The notes below the pieces were generated by a model, which worked only from the letters and a program-made list of their open reading frames with translations, was not told where the DNA came from and made no database searches. Shown here in pieces: positions 8,544 to 17,176 of a stretch of 64,000 nucleotides of DNA (positions are counted from its first letter, which is position 1; each line of letters begins with the position of its first letter). This DNA is from Auraticoccus cholistanensis (GTDB lineage: Bacteria > Actinomycetota > Actinomycetes > Propionibacteriales > Propionibacteriaceae): contig NZ_WPCU01000004.1 of the NCBI RefSeq assembly GCF_009742705.1, positions 562,011-626,010 of the forward strand, given 5' to 3'. A program made the position numbers and the translations under genes.

Positions 8544-9590
8544 ATGAGCGACCCGAACGCCCCCCAGCGCCAGCCCGCGGGCAGCCCGGACTCCGCCGAG
8601 CGGTTCTGGGACCTGACGCCGGAGCAGCAGTCCGAGCGCGCCCAGCGCGCCGCCGACGGTCCGGCCCCGGCCGGGTACACCCCGAGCTACGCGGGGCCGA
8701 GCTACGTCACGCCCAGCTACGGGCGCCCGGACTACCAGGCGACCCCGACCGAGACCGAGCAGGTCTGGGGCGAACCCGGCGACGCCCGCGAGGGTGCCCA
8801 GCCGGGTGCGCAGGACGCGGGCGCGGGTCAGCCCGCCGACGGCCAGCCGGGCGCGGGTCAGGACGCGGGCGCCCCGCCGCAGCGGGCGAGCGCCGACCCC
8901 GGCTCCTACGGCACCTCCGCCGGGGGACAGGCCGGTGGCCACACGCAGCCCGGTCCCTCCGGCGCGCCGGGCCCGTCCGGTCCGCCCGCCGGCCCGTACT
9001 CCCAGCCGAGTGCGAACCCGTACGGGCAGCAGCCGTACTCCCAGCCCAGCGCGAACCCCTACGGCCAGCAGCCGTACTCCCAGCCCAGCGCGAACCCCTA
9101 CGGGCAGCAGCCGTACTCCCAGCCCAGCGCCAATCCCTACGGCCAGCAGCCCTACGCCCAGGCGTCCGCCGGCTCCTACCCGCCGGCCCAGCCGGGTGGC
9201 CACGACCCCTACGGCCAGCAGGGCGGCTACCCGGGGCAGCAGGTCCCGCCGCCCGGTGCGCTGGCCGTGCCCCCGTCGGAGGAGCGGCTGTGGGGCACCC
9301 TCAGCCACGTCGGGATGATCGTCACCGGCTTCCTCGGCCCGCTGGTCGTCTACCTGGTCTACCGGGACCGCTCGGAGTGGATCCGGGCCAACGCGGCCCA
9401 GGCGCTGAACTTCTCGATCCTGGTGACGATCGTCTACGTGGTCAGCGGGGTGCTGATGACGGTCGGCGTCGGCTTCATCACCTGGTTCGTGGCCTGGGTG
9501 GCGGCGCTCGTGTTCGGCATCATGGCCGCGATGGCGGCCAACCGCGGCGACTTCTACCGCTACCCGGTGAACGTCAGCTGGGTGAAGTGA
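8544..9590 (+). CDS. DUF4870 membrane protein with disordered repeat-rich N-terminus
   Basis: 348 aa. Residues 1-245 are low-complexity Gln/Pro/Gly/Ser/Tyr sequence, including four tandem 13-residue units (PYSQPSANPYGQQ) at about 151-202. Residues 250-348 form a DUF4870 (Tic20-like) domain: EERLWGTLSHVGMI starts a first membrane helix, with further helices through about 335 and a conserved WIRANAAQALNFS motif. It is an inner-membrane protein with a long cytoplasmic tail. Function is unknown; Tic20-like proteins are otherwise linked to protein translocation. An alpha/beta hydrolase gene follows 28 bp later. Confidence 0.88.
   Translation: MSDPNAPQRQPAGSPDSAERFWDLTPEQQSERAQRAADGPAPAGYTPSYAGPSYVTPSYGRPDYQATPTETEQVWGEPGDAREGAQPGAQDAGAGQPADGQPGAGQDAGAPPQRASADPGSYGTSAGGQAGGHTQPGPSGAPGPSGPPAGPYSQPSANPYGQQPYSQPSANPYGQQPYSQPSANPYGQQPYSQPSANPYGQQPYAQASAGSYPPAQPGGHDPYGQQGGYPGQQVPPPGALAVPPSEERLWGTLSHVGMIVTGFLGPLVVYLVYRDRSEWIRANAAQALNFSILVTIVYVVSGVLMTVGVGFITWFVAWVAALVFGIMAAMAANRGDFYRYPVNVSWVK
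8994..9149 (+). repeat. Four tandem 39-bp coding repeats
   Basis: Units at 8994-9032, 9033-9071, 9072-9110 and 9111-9149 each encode PYSQPSANPYGQQ with silent third-base differences. A degenerate fifth unit follows. The period is a multiple of three, so copy-number change would keep the frame. Confidence 0.9.
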
Positions 9591-9618
9591 CGCCCGCCGA
9601 CCCCGCCGCCGGCTGACC

Positions 9619-10668
9619 GTGGCCACGCCACCGGGCCCGTGGCGCCCTGACGTCCTGCCCGGCTACGAGGCCCGGGAGCTCCCGCTCCCCGGGGCGCAGA
9701 CCGCCCCCGGGGAGCCGGAGGACCCGCCCACGGCCACGCTGGTGCGCCGTGTCGCCGGACGCGACACCGACCGTGCCGTGCTGTACGTGCACGGCTGGAA
9801 CGACTACTTCTTCCAGACCCACCTCGCCGACTTCCTGGCCGGGCTCGGCTACGCCTTCCACGCCGTGGACCTGCGCCGCTACGGACGCTCGCTGCGGCCC
9901 GGCCAGCTGCAGGGCTGGATCAACGACCTCGACCTCTACGGCGAGGAGCTCGACGCGGCGCTGGAGGTCATCAGGGCCGACCACCCCCGCGTCACGCTGA
10001 TGGGCCACTCGACCGGCGGGCTGGTCGGCGCGCTGTGGGCCGACCAGCGCCCCGGTGAGCTCGACGGCGTCGTGCTCAACTCGCCGTGGCTGGACCTGCA
10101 GGGGTCGGCGATGCTGCGCACCCTCGGTCCGCCCATCCTCAGCGGGCTCGGCCAGCGGCTGCCCACCGCGGTGCTCAGGCTGCCCGACCCCGGCCTCTAC
10201 GCCCGGGCGCTGCACGTCAGCCGCGAGGGGGAGTGGTCCTACGACCTGGCCTGGAAGGCCTCGCCGGCGTGGCCGGTGCGCGTCGGCTGGCTGCGCGCCG
10301 TGCTCGAGGGCCACAAGCGGGTGGCCGCGGGGCTGACCATCGACGTGCCGGTGCTGGTGATGTGCTCGGCCCGCAGCGACTTCCGCCGGACCTGGCAGCC
10401 GGAGCTCCGGGCGGCCGACATCGTGCTGGACGTGGAGCAGATCGCCCAGCGAGCCGTCCGCCTCGGACGGCTGGTGACCGTGGTGCGCATCGACGGCGGC
10501 ATGCACGACCTGGTGCTCTCCGACGAGCCCGCGCGGAGCACCACCTTCACCGAGCTGGGACGCTGGCTGAACGGCTACCTGCTGGCGCCCACGCCCGAGC
10601 AGCCCACCCCCGCCCGGCCCTCCCGTATCGATCCGCGACCGGCTGCGGAGCCGCCCCGTCGGGGGTGA
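9619..10668 (+). CDS. Alpha/beta hydrolase (serine aminopeptidase S33 / lysophospholipase-like)
   Basis: 349 aa. The elbow GHSTGG places the nucleophile at about Ser131. An oxyanion-type motif VLYVHGWNDYF lies near residue 55. PVLVMCSARSDF near 250 may carry the acid and GGMHDLVLS near 295 the His. There is no signal peptide or membrane segment, so it is cytoplasmic. The fold and the DYFFQTHLADFLAGLGY pattern resemble monoglyceride lipase-like hydrolases. The substrate cannot be told. GTG 9619 follows the previous stop by 28 bp with no strong ribosome site, so it may be co-transcribed. Confidence 0.82.
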   Translation: MATPPGPWRPDVLPGYEARELPLPGAQTAPGEPEDPPTATLVRRVAGRDTDRAVLYVHGWNDYFFQTHLADFLAGLGYAFHAVDLRRYGRSLRPGQLQGWINDLDLYGEELDAALEVIRADHPRVTLMGHSTGGLVGALWADQRPGELDGVVLNSPWLDLQGSAMLRTLGPPILSGLGQRLPTAVLRLPDPGLYARALHVSREGEWSYDLAWKASPAWPVRVGWLRAVLEGHKRVAAGLTIDVPVLVMCSARSDFRRTWQPELRAADIVLDVEQIAQRAVRLGRLVTVVRIDGGMHDLVLSDEPARSTTFTELGRWLNGYLLAPTPEQPTPARPSRIDPRPAAEPPRRG

Positions 10669-10736
10669 CGGCGGACACACTCCCCGGCGGGTCACCCGAT
10701 TCGTCTCCCGGCGCGGCGACGCGCAAGAATGAGGGC

Positions 10737-12077
10737 ATGAGCACTGCACCCCATGTCGTGGTGATCGGGGCCGGTTTCGGAGGTGTGTCGGCTACCCGCG
10801 AGCTGACGAAGCTCGGTTGCCGGGTCACCCTCGTGGACCGCCACCCGTACAACACGTTCCAGCCGCTGCTGTACCAGGTGGCCACCGGCGGTCTGAACCC
10901 TGGGGACGTGACCTACTCGCTGCGCGCCCTGGTGGCCAAGCAGCACCGTCGGCTGGCCCGGTTCCGCCGCGCGCTGGTCACCGGCATCGACCGCGAGAAC
11001 CGGCAGGTGCTGGTCGACGACGGCCCGCCGATCGACTACGACTACCTGGTCGTGGCCAACGGCGTGACCACCAACCACTTCGGCATCCCGGGTGCGGCCG
11101 AGTACACCCGCTCGATGTACACCCGCCGCCAGGCCATCGAGGTCCGCGACACCATCTTCGGTGCCATGGAGCGCCTGGCCGCCGACCCGGCCGCCAAGGA
11201 GCGCGGCTTCACCGTGATCGTCGTCGGCGGCGGCCCCACCGGCGTCGAGATGGCCGGCTCGCTGGCCGAGATGCGCACCTACGGCGTCCCGGTCGTCTAC
11301 CCCGAGATCGACCGCGACCGGGTCCGCGTCGTGCTCGTCGAGATGATGGACCACCTGCTGGGCCCCTTCAAGCCCGACCTGCGCGAGTACACCCGCCGCG
11401 AGCTCGAGAAGCGCGGCGTCGAGGTGCGCACCGGGACGGCCATCGCCGAGGTCCGCGCCGACAGCGTCGACTTCAAGGGCGGCGAGACCATGCAGGCCGA
11501 CCTGGTCATCTGGGCCGCGGGCATCGGCGGCTACTCCATCGTGCGCGAGTGGGGCCTGGAGATCGGCCGCGGCGGACGCATCCTGCTCGAGGACACCCTG
11601 CTGGCCAAGGGCGAGGAGCGCATCTTCGGCATCGGCGACTGCGCCATGATCGAGACCGACCCGCTGCCCCAGGTGGCCCCGCCGGCCATGCAGCAGGGCA
11701 AGCACGTGGCCCACAACATCGTCGCCCTCGCCAAGGGGCAGCCGATGAAGCCCTTCAAGTACTTCGACAAGGGCACCATGGCCACCATCGGCCGCAACGA
11801 CGCCGTGGTCGAGCTCAAGGGCGGGCCCAAGTTCAAGGGGTTCCCGGCCTGGGTGGCGTGGGTCGCCCTGCACATCTACATGCTGCTCGGCGGCCGGAAC
11901 CGGATCCAGGCCATGGTCAGCCTGGCCACCCGCTACTTCAGCTACCCCCGCAACTCGGTGGCCATCGTCGGTGACGTGGCCGACACCCCGGGGCGCAAGG
12001 AGCAGATGGCGGCGATCGCCCGCGCCCAGCAGATGGAGCAGGGCGAGGAGAAGCTGGCCGAGGCCGCCCAGCAGTGA
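10737..12077 (+). CDS. ndh: Type II NADH:quinone oxidoreductase
   Basis: 446 aa FAD enzyme of the membrane surface that passes electrons from NADH to menaquinone without pumping protons. The FAD-binding loop GAGFGG is at residues 11-16. The NADH-binding loop VVGGGPTGVEMAG lies near 163-175. The quinone-site motif PPAMQQGKHVAHNI is near 316-329. The C-terminal amphipathic/hydrophobic stretch WVAWVALHIYMLLGG near 373 is typical of the membrane anchor. ATG 10737 fits the Rossmann start, with a GAGGG site just upstream. A strong hairpin follows the stop. Confidence 0.93.
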   Translation: MSTAPHVVVIGAGFGGVSATRELTKLGCRVTLVDRHPYNTFQPLLYQVATGGLNPGDVTYSLRALVAKQHRRLARFRRALVTGIDRENRQVLVDDGPPIDYDYLVVANGVTTNHFGIPGAAEYTRSMYTRRQAIEVRDTIFGAMERLAADPAAKERGFTVIVVGGGPTGVEMAGSLAEMRTYGVPVVYPEIDRDRVRVVLVEMMDHLLGPFKPDLREYTRRELEKRGVEVRTGTAIAEVRADSVDFKGGETMQADLVIWAAGIGGYSIVREWGLEIGRGGRILLEDTLLAKGEERIFGIGDCAMIETDPLPQVAPPAMQQGKHVAHNIVALAKGQPMKPFKYFDKGTMATIGRNDAVVELKGGPKFKGFPAWVAWVALHIYMLLGGRNRIQAMVSLATRYFSYPRNSVAIVGDVADTPGRKEQMAAIARAQQMEQGEEKLAEAAQQ

Positions 12078-12086
12078 CCCGTCGGC

Positions 12087-12118
12087 ACGGCCCCGCACCC
12101 TCCCGGGTGCGGGGCCGT
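12087..12118 (+). terminator. Hairpin terminator after ndh
   Basis: A perfect 14-bp stem (arm ACGGCCCCGCACCC at 12087-12100, complementary arm at 12105-12118) encloses a 4-nt loop, 10 bp after the ndh stop. There is no U-tract, as is common in actinobacteria. Confidence 0.75.
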
Positions 12119-12170
12119 CCGCGTACCCGGGACCAGGAGGCCTCGCCCCGTCCGGGGCCGGGGACGACGA

Positions 12171-12198
12171 AGGCCCCTCCCCGCAGGGGGAGGGGCCT
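12171..12198 (-). terminator. Hairpin terminator after tRNA-Phe
   Basis: A 12-bp stem (AGGCCCCTCCCC / GGGGAGGGGCCT) with loop GCAG lies 7 bp beyond the 3' end of tRNA-Phe on the minus strand. It could also back up ndh termination from the other side. Confidence 0.7.
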
Positions 12199-12204
12199 CG
12201 ACTG

Positions 12205-12278
12205 TGGCCAGGGCCGGGCTCGAACCGGCGACCTTTCACTTTTCAGGCGAACGCTGCTACCAACTGAGCTACCTGGCC
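12205..12278 (-). tRNA. tRNA-Phe (GAA)
   Basis: 74 nt. The acceptor stem GGCCAGG/CCTGGCC is perfect, with discriminator A and no encoded CCA. The anticodon loop CTGAAAA gives GAA, and the anticodon stem TTCGC/GTGAA has one G-U pair. T-arm GCCGG-TTCGAGC-CCGGC is perfect. The D-stem GCTC/CAGC has a C-C mismatch at the inner pair, slightly unusual. It lies downstream of tRNA-Asp on the same strand. Confidence 0.95.
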
Positions 12279-12314
12279 GCGGGGACCCTGGGCACCAGGA
12301 CCACGACGATCGAA

Positions 12315-12347
12315 AGCGGTGACCATCCGGATGGATCATCACCGCTC
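12315..12347 (-). other. Stem-loop between tRNA-Asp and tRNA-Phe
   Basis: Arms AGCGGTGA (12315-12322) and TCACCGCT flank a CCATCC-GGATGG-containing centre, so two nested stems can form in the spacer RNA between the two tRNAs. It may be a processing signal for the tRNA precursor or a partial terminator (inference). Confidence 0.45.
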
Positions 12348-12350
12348 TCG

Positions 12351-12424
12351 CGACCCCGACGGGACTCGAACCCGCGACCTCCGCCGTGACAGGGCGGCGC
12401 GCTAACCAACTGCGCCACGGGGCC
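12351..12424 (-). tRNA. tRNA-Asp (GTC)
   Basis: 74 nt. The acceptor stem GGCCCCG/CGGGGTC has one G-T pair, and the discriminator is G as expected for Asp. D-arm GCGC-AGTTGGTTA-GCGC, anticodon loop CTGTCAC (GTC) and T-arm GCGGG-TTCGAGT-CCCGT are well formed. No CCA is encoded. It is first in a two-tRNA unit with tRNA-Phe. Confidence 0.95.
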
Positions 12425-12473
12425 CAGATCGTGCTCAGGGCCTCTTCCGGCCGTCTCCGGCCAGCGATCCGAA

Positions 12474-12479
12474 ACTATA
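12474..12479 (-). promoter_or_regulatory. -10 box of the tRNA-Asp/tRNA-Phe unit
   Basis: On the minus strand TATAGT lies about 50 bp upstream of tRNA-Asp in the only AT-rich patch of this intergenic region. No convincing -35 hexamer is seen at the right spacing. Confidence 0.45.
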
Positions 12480-12624
12480 GCGCAGGGACCGGGGCGGAGC
12501 GAATCGAGCGCTGCGGCGCCTCCCGGGAGCCGCCGTCGCACCCGGTGCGGAGGACCCGGTGGTGCGCGGACGGGCCCGGGACGCCAGACTCTGGGCGAGC
12601 AGCCGAGCCCGACGGAGGTCAGTG

Positions 12625-13716
12625 ATGTCCGAGCAGATCCCCACCCGCATGCAGGCCGTGGTCGTCCACGGACCCGAGGACTACCGGCTGGAGGAGGTCG
12701 ACGTCCCGGTCCCCGGGCCGGGGGAGATGCTGCTCGAGGTCCGCGCGGTCGGGGTGTGCGCCAGCGACCTGAAGTGCTACCACGGCGCTGCGAAGTTCTG
12801 GGGCGACCAGGACCGCCCGCCCTACGTGGAGCGGGGCCGGATCCCCGGGCACGAGTTCGTCGGCGACGTGGTCCGCGGCGACCAGGCGGCCCTGGAGCGC
12901 CACGGCGTGCAGCTGGGCGACCGGGTGGTCTGCGAGCAGATCGTGCCGTGCGAGGAGTGCCGCTACTGCCGGCGCGGGCAGTACTGGATGTGCGGCCCCC
13001 ACGACATCTTCGGGTTCAAGAGCTTCGACGGGGCGATGGCGCAGTATCTGCTGGTGCCGGCGCGGGCCCGCGTGCACCGGGTGTCGAAGGAGCTCGCCCC
13101 CCACCACGCCGCCTTCGCCGAGCCGCTGTCCTGCGCCCTGCACGCCGTCGAGCGGGGTGGCATCACGTTCGAGGACGTGGTGGTGGTCGCCGGCTGCGGA
13201 CCGATCGGCCTGGGGCTGGTGCTGGGTGCCCGGCAGAAGAACCCGCGGCTGCTGATCGCCCTCGACCTCGACGACGACAAGCTCGAGCTCGGCCGCCGCT
13301 GCGGCGCCGACGTGGTGATCAACGTCGCCCGCGAGGACGCCGTCGCCCGGGTCCGGGAGCTGACCGAGGGCTACGGCGCCGACGTCTACCTGGAGGGGAC
13401 CGGCCACCCGTCCGCCGTCGGCCAGGGCCTCAACCTGCTGCGCAAGCTCGGCACCTACGTGGAGTACTCCGTCTTCGGCTCTGACGTCACCGTCGACTGG
13501 ACGATCATCTCCGACGACAAGGAGCTCGACGTGCTCGGCGCCCACCTCGGCCCGTACTGCTGGCCGGCGGCGATCAAGATGCTCGAGGACGGCAAGGTCC
13601 CGGTCGACGACATCTGCACCCACCAGGTCGGCCTGGCCGACTTCCAGCAGGCCCTCGACCTGGTCGCCGACACGAGCGGCTCCTCGGTCAAGGTCTCGAT
13701 CCTGCCCAACGGCTGA
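12625..13716 (+). CDS. Zinc-dependent polyol dehydrogenase, erythritol/L-threitol dehydrogenase-like
   Basis: 363 aa medium-chain dehydrogenase. Catalytic-zinc residues are Cys45 (GVCASDLKCYHG) and His76-Glu77 (GHEF). The structural-zinc lobe is Cys109/112/115/123. The NAD loop is VVAGCGPIGLGLV near residue 186, followed by an acidic ALDLDDDKL end that favours NAD over NADP. The N-terminal pattern closely recalls the mycobacterial EltD tetritol dehydrogenase (from memory). ATG 12625 is preceded by GACGGAGG at 12611-12618. No kinase or isomerase of a tetritol pathway lies nearby, so the substrate remains open. Confidence 0.83.
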   Translation: MSEQIPTRMQAVVVHGPEDYRLEEVDVPVPGPGEMLLEVRAVGVCASDLKCYHGAAKFWGDQDRPPYVERGRIPGHEFVGDVVRGDQAALERHGVQLGDRVVCEQIVPCEECRYCRRGQYWMCGPHDIFGFKSFDGAMAQYLLVPARARVHRVSKELAPHHAAFAEPLSCALHAVERGGITFEDVVVVAGCGPIGLGLVLGARQKNPRLLIALDLDDDKLELGRRCGADVVINVAREDAVARVRELTEGYGADVYLEGTGHPSAVGQGLNLLRKLGTYVEYSVFGSDVTVDWTIISDDKELDVLGAHLGPYCWPAAIKMLEDGKVPVDDICTHQVGLADFQQALDLVADTSGSSVKVSILPNG

Positions 13717-13808
13717 CGCCGGCGACGACACCCGGGCGGGACCGGGAACGCATCCTCGGTGCCCCCGGCCGGTGCTCCTGCCCGGTGGCGGTGTGCGGGG
13801 CCCGGAGA

Positions 13809-13819
13809 TACGTGACGTA
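13809..13819. promoter_or_regulatory. Palindromic operator candidate upstream of nagZ
   Basis: TACGT-G-ACGTA is a perfect 11-bp palindrome 132 bp before the nagZ start. A possible -10 (TAAGTT, 13818-13823) overlaps its right arm, so a bound protein would block or recruit polymerase. No regulator gene is adjacent. Confidence 0.4.
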
Positions 13820-13951
13820 AGTTCGCGCGATCCCGGACCTCGCAGGGTCTTGCGCGCCGGGGCGCGGTGGGCGAGGATCGACGAAACCCCGTCCCCGCGG
13901 TGCTGTCCGGCCGGTGCTGGACCGATGCCCCCCTTGCTGCTGGAGTCCCAG

Positions 13952-15802
13952 ATGCCATGTACCGACCGTCCCTCCACCGCTCGTCGGGGCCGGCGCCTCG
14001 GCCTCGCCGCGGTGGCCACCGCCGCCGCCGGCCTGGTCGCCCTCGGCGCGGTCCAGCCCGCCGCGGCCGACCGGCCCAACCCGACCGACCAGCTGAAGAA
14101 GCGCGGGGTCGTCACCGAGGGCGTGTGCCGGGCCTGGTCGCAGCAGGTCACCAAGCAGATGACGCTGGAGGAGAAGGTCGGCCAGCTGTTCATCCAGGAG
14201 CTCTACGGCCCGACCGCCACCACCAAGGACCCCCGCAACGTCGACTTCTACGGCCTGGAGACGCCGGCCGAGATCATCGCGAAGTACCACCTGGGCGGGG
14301 CCATCTACTTCGCCTGGACCGACTCCGTGGCCGGCGGCCCGCAGCAGATCGCCGGGCTGTCCAACGGTCTGCAGCAGGCGGCGCTCGGAGCCGACCGCTT
14401 CGACGTCCCGCTGCAGGTCGCGATCGACCAGGAGCAGGGCGTCGTCACCCGCATCGGCCCGCCGGCCACCCAGTTCCCCGGCTCGATGGCCGTGGCCGCC
14501 ACCCGCAGCACCGAGGACGCGCGCACCGCCGCCGCGATCACCGGCGAGGAGCTGGCCGCGATGGGGGTCAACGTGAACTTCGCCCCCGACGCCGACGTCA
14601 ACGTCAACCCGCAGAACCCGGTGATCGGCGTCCGCTCCTTCTCCTCCGACCCCGAGCTGGCCGCCGACTTCGTGGCCGCCCAGGTGGCGGGCTACCAGGA
14701 CGACGCGGGCATCGCCTCCTCGGCCAAGCACTTCCCCGGCCACGGCGACACCGCCACCGACTCCCACACCGGCCTGCCGCTGATCACCCACACCCGTGAG
14801 CAGTGGGAGCAGCTGGACCGGCCGCCGTTCGAGGCCGCCATCGAGGCCGGGGCCGACATGATCATGACCGCGCACCTGGTGATGCCCGCCCTCGACGACT
14901 CCGGGGTCCCGGCCACGCTGAGCAAGCCGATCCTGACCGACCTGCTGCGCGAGGAGATGGGCTACGAGGGCGTCATCGTCACCGACTCCCTGCAGATGGC
15001 CGGCGTCCGCGACATGTTCGACGACGCCGAGATCGCCGTCCGGGCCCTCGAGGCCGGCGCCGACCAGCTGCTGATGTCGTCCGACCTGCCGGTGGCCTAC
15101 CCGGCGGTGGTCGAGGCCGTGCAGAGCGGCCGGCTGCGTGAGGGCGACATCGACCAGAAGGTGAAGCGGGTGCTGCAGCTCAAGTGCACCAACGGCACCG
15201 TGCTCGACCCGATGGTCGACGAGTCGGCGGTCTCGCAGACCGTCGGGGCGCCCGAGCACCGGGCCGAGGCCGACCGGATCACCGACGGCACCCACACCCT
15301 GCTGGAGAACGACGCCGACCTGCTGCCGCTCCAGGTCGGGGGCCAGGACGTCCTGGTGACCGGGTTCGGCGTCAGCACCACCTCGACGCTGGCCGCCGAG
15401 CTGGCGGCGCGGGGGGCCACCACCACCGTGCAGGAGACCGGCACCGCGCCGAACGCCACGCGGATCGCCGCTGCCGTGGCCGCGGCCGAGCAGGCCGACA
15501 CCGTGGTGGTGCTGACCAACAACGCCAGCACCTCCGCAGCCCAGCAGCGGCTGGTCAGCCAGCTGCAGGCGACCGGCACCCCGGTCGTGGTGGTCGCGGT
15601 CCGCAACCCCTACGACATCGCGGCGCTGCCCGGCACCGAGACCTACCTGACCACCTACTCCTACAGCCCGGTGACGGTGCCCTCGCTGGCCCGCGTGCTG
15701 ACCGGTGAGGTGGAGCCGTCGGGCAAGCTCCCGGTCGACATCCCCGCCCTGGGCGACCCGGGCACCGTGCTGTACCCGTTCGGGTCCGGCCTCGGCTACT
15801 GA
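13952..15802 (+). CDS. nagZ: Secreted beta-N-acetylglucosaminidase, NagZ-type GH3
   Basis: 616 aa. It has a signal peptide (basic RRGRR, hydrophobic core to about residue 33, AAA-D cleavage region near 39). The GH3 catalytic barrel carries the signature KHFPGHG near residue 259 followed by TDSHTGLP, where the Asp-His dyad acts as acid/base. TDSLQMAGV near 347 contains the nucleophile Asp. A GH3 C-terminal sandwich domain follows from about 430. It would release GlcNAc from peptidoglycan fragments outside the membrane. ATG 13952 is chosen for its GGAG site 6 nt upstream and because it opens a proper signal peptide. The NamZ homologue follows after 41 bp. Confidence 0.9.
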   Translation: MPCTDRPSTARRGRRLGLAAVATAAAGLVALGAVQPAAADRPNPTDQLKKRGVVTEGVCRAWSQQVTKQMTLEEKVGQLFIQELYGPTATTKDPRNVDFYGLETPAEIIAKYHLGGAIYFAWTDSVAGGPQQIAGLSNGLQQAALGADRFDVPLQVAIDQEQGVVTRIGPPATQFPGSMAVAATRSTEDARTAAAITGEELAAMGVNVNFAPDADVNVNPQNPVIGVRSFSSDPELAADFVAAQVAGYQDDAGIASSAKHFPGHGDTATDSHTGLPLITHTREQWEQLDRPPFEAAIEAGADMIMTAHLVMPALDDSGVPATLSKPILTDLLREEMGYEGVIVTDSLQMAGVRDMFDDAEIAVRALEAGADQLLMSSDLPVAYPAVVEAVQSGRLREGDIDQKVKRVLQLKCTNGTVLDPMVDESAVSQTVGAPEHRAEADRITDGTHTLLENDADLLPLQVGGQDVLVTGFGVSTTSTLAAELAARGATTTVQETGTAPNATRIAAAVAAAEQADTVVVLTNNASTSAAQQRLVSQLQATGTPVVVVAVRNPYDIAALPGTETYLTTYSYSPVTVPSLARVLTGEVEPSGKLPVDIPALGDPGTVLYPFGSGLGY

Positions 15803-15843
15803 ACTCCCGTCCCACCCACCCCTGCCCCGCTGAGGAGAACACC

Positions 15844-17136
15844 ATGACCGGCCTGGACCGACGAACACTGCTGGCCGGAGCCGGCGCGGCCTCGGTGGCG
15901 CTGCCGCTGGCCGCCGTGCACGGCGCCACCCCCGCCCGCGCCGAGACCCGGAGGGCGACGGTGCGCACCGGCGCGGACGTGCTGGCCGCCGACGGCTGGC
16001 GCGGCCTGTCGGAGGGCCGGATCGGGGTGTTCACCAACCCCACCGGCATCCTGCAGAACGGCCGCAGCATCGTCGACGAGATGCACGAGTCCGGGAACGT
16101 CGACGTGGTCGCCGTCTTCGGGCCCGAGCACGGGTTCCGGGGCACCGCCCAGGCCGGTGAGTCCGAGGGCGACATGGTCGACCCGCGCACCGGGATCATG
16201 GTCTACGACGCCTACGGGGCGAACGCCACCTCGCTGGCGGCGATGTACCGCGAGGCCCAGGTCGACACCGTGGTCTTCGACATCCAGGACGTGGGTGCGC
16301 GGTTCTACACCTACATCTGGTCGATGTACACCGCGATGGTGGCCGCGGCCGACGAGGGCGTCGCCTTCACCGTGCTGGACCGCCCCAACCCCATCGGCGG
16401 CACCCCGCGCGGGCCGATGATGACTCCGGAGTACACCTCCGGCGTCGGCGCCCACGAGATCATCCAGGCCCACGGGATGACCGTGGGCGAGCTGGCCCGC
16501 TTCTTCAACGCCGACTACCTGCCCCGCAACGGGGGCGCCACCGTGGACGAGCTGACCGTGGTGGAGATGGAGGGCTGGCGCCGCGACATGCTCTTCGAGG
16601 AGACCGGGCTGCTGTGGGTGCTGCCCAGCCCCAACATGCCGACCCCCGACACCGCCCTGCTCTACATCGGCACCTGCCTGTTCGAGGGCACCAACCTCTC
16701 CGAGGGCCGCGGCACCACCCGGCCCTTCGAGCTGATCGGCGCCCCCTACGTCGACCACCGCTGGGCCGAGTGGCTGACCGCGCGCGAGCTGCCGGGCGTG
16801 CTGTTCCGCGAGGCCTACTTCAACCCGCTGATCAGCAAGAACGCCGGGGTCATCAACGGCGGCGTCCAGGTGCACATCACCGACCCGGAGGAGCTCGACG
16901 CCATCCGGGTGGCGGTCGAGATGCTCATCGGGCTCAAGGAGCTCTACCCCGAGTTCCAGTGGCGCTACGACTCCTGGGACACCGCCCGCCCGTACTGGAT
17001 CGACAAGCTGACCGGCTCGCCGCGGCTGCGGAACCAGATCGACCAGGGGGCGTCGGCGGACACGGTGATCAGCTCCTGGAAGCGGGAGACCGCGGAGTTC
17101 GCCAGCCGCCGTCGTCGCCACCTGATCTACCGCTGA
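15844..17136 (+). CDS. namZ: Exo-beta-N-acetylmuramidase NamZ-type (DUF1343, GH171)
   Basis: 430 aa. The N-terminus has a twin-arginine signal (DRRTLLAGAGAASVALPLAA) with an ARA cleavage region near residue 33, so a folded protein is exported by Tat. The DUF1343 domain covers the rest: VFTNPTGI, VFGPEHGFRG, DIQDVGARFYTYIWSM, VLDRPNPIGG and the NLSEGRGTTRPFELIGAPY motif. Characterised members cleave non-reducing-end MurNAc from peptidoglycan and act together with NagZ. A GAGGAG site precedes ATG. It is presumably co-transcribed with nagZ; no amidase (AmiE) gene is seen here. Confidence 0.9.
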   Translation: MTGLDRRTLLAGAGAASVALPLAAVHGATPARAETRRATVRTGADVLAADGWRGLSEGRIGVFTNPTGILQNGRSIVDEMHESGNVDVVAVFGPEHGFRGTAQAGESEGDMVDPRTGIMVYDAYGANATSLAAMYREAQVDTVVFDIQDVGARFYTYIWSMYTAMVAAADEGVAFTVLDRPNPIGGTPRGPMMTPEYTSGVGAHEIIQAHGMTVGELARFFNADYLPRNGGATVDELTVVEMEGWRRDMLFEETGLLWVLPSPNMPTPDTALLYIGTCLFEGTNLSEGRGTTRPFELIGAPYVDHRWAEWLTARELPGVLFREAYFNPLISKNAGVINGGVQVHITDPEELDAIRVAVEMLIGLKELYPEFQWRYDSWDTARPYWIDKLTGSPRLRNQIDQGASADTVISSWKRETAEFASRRRRHLIYR

Positions 17137-17176
17137 CGCCCCCGGTCGCCACCCGGCCGGCTCCCGGCGTCCCGGC

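Noticed and set aside
8994-9149. Regular 39-bp repeats as a possible CRISPR array
   Set aside because: Units are contiguous with no unique spacers and are in frame in a Gln/Pro-rich tail.
13772-13951. Upstream starts giving nagZ an extra 60 N-terminal residues
   Set aside because: The extension would bury the signal peptide and has no ribosome site, whereas ATG 13952 has GGAG at good spacing and opens a proper signal sequence.
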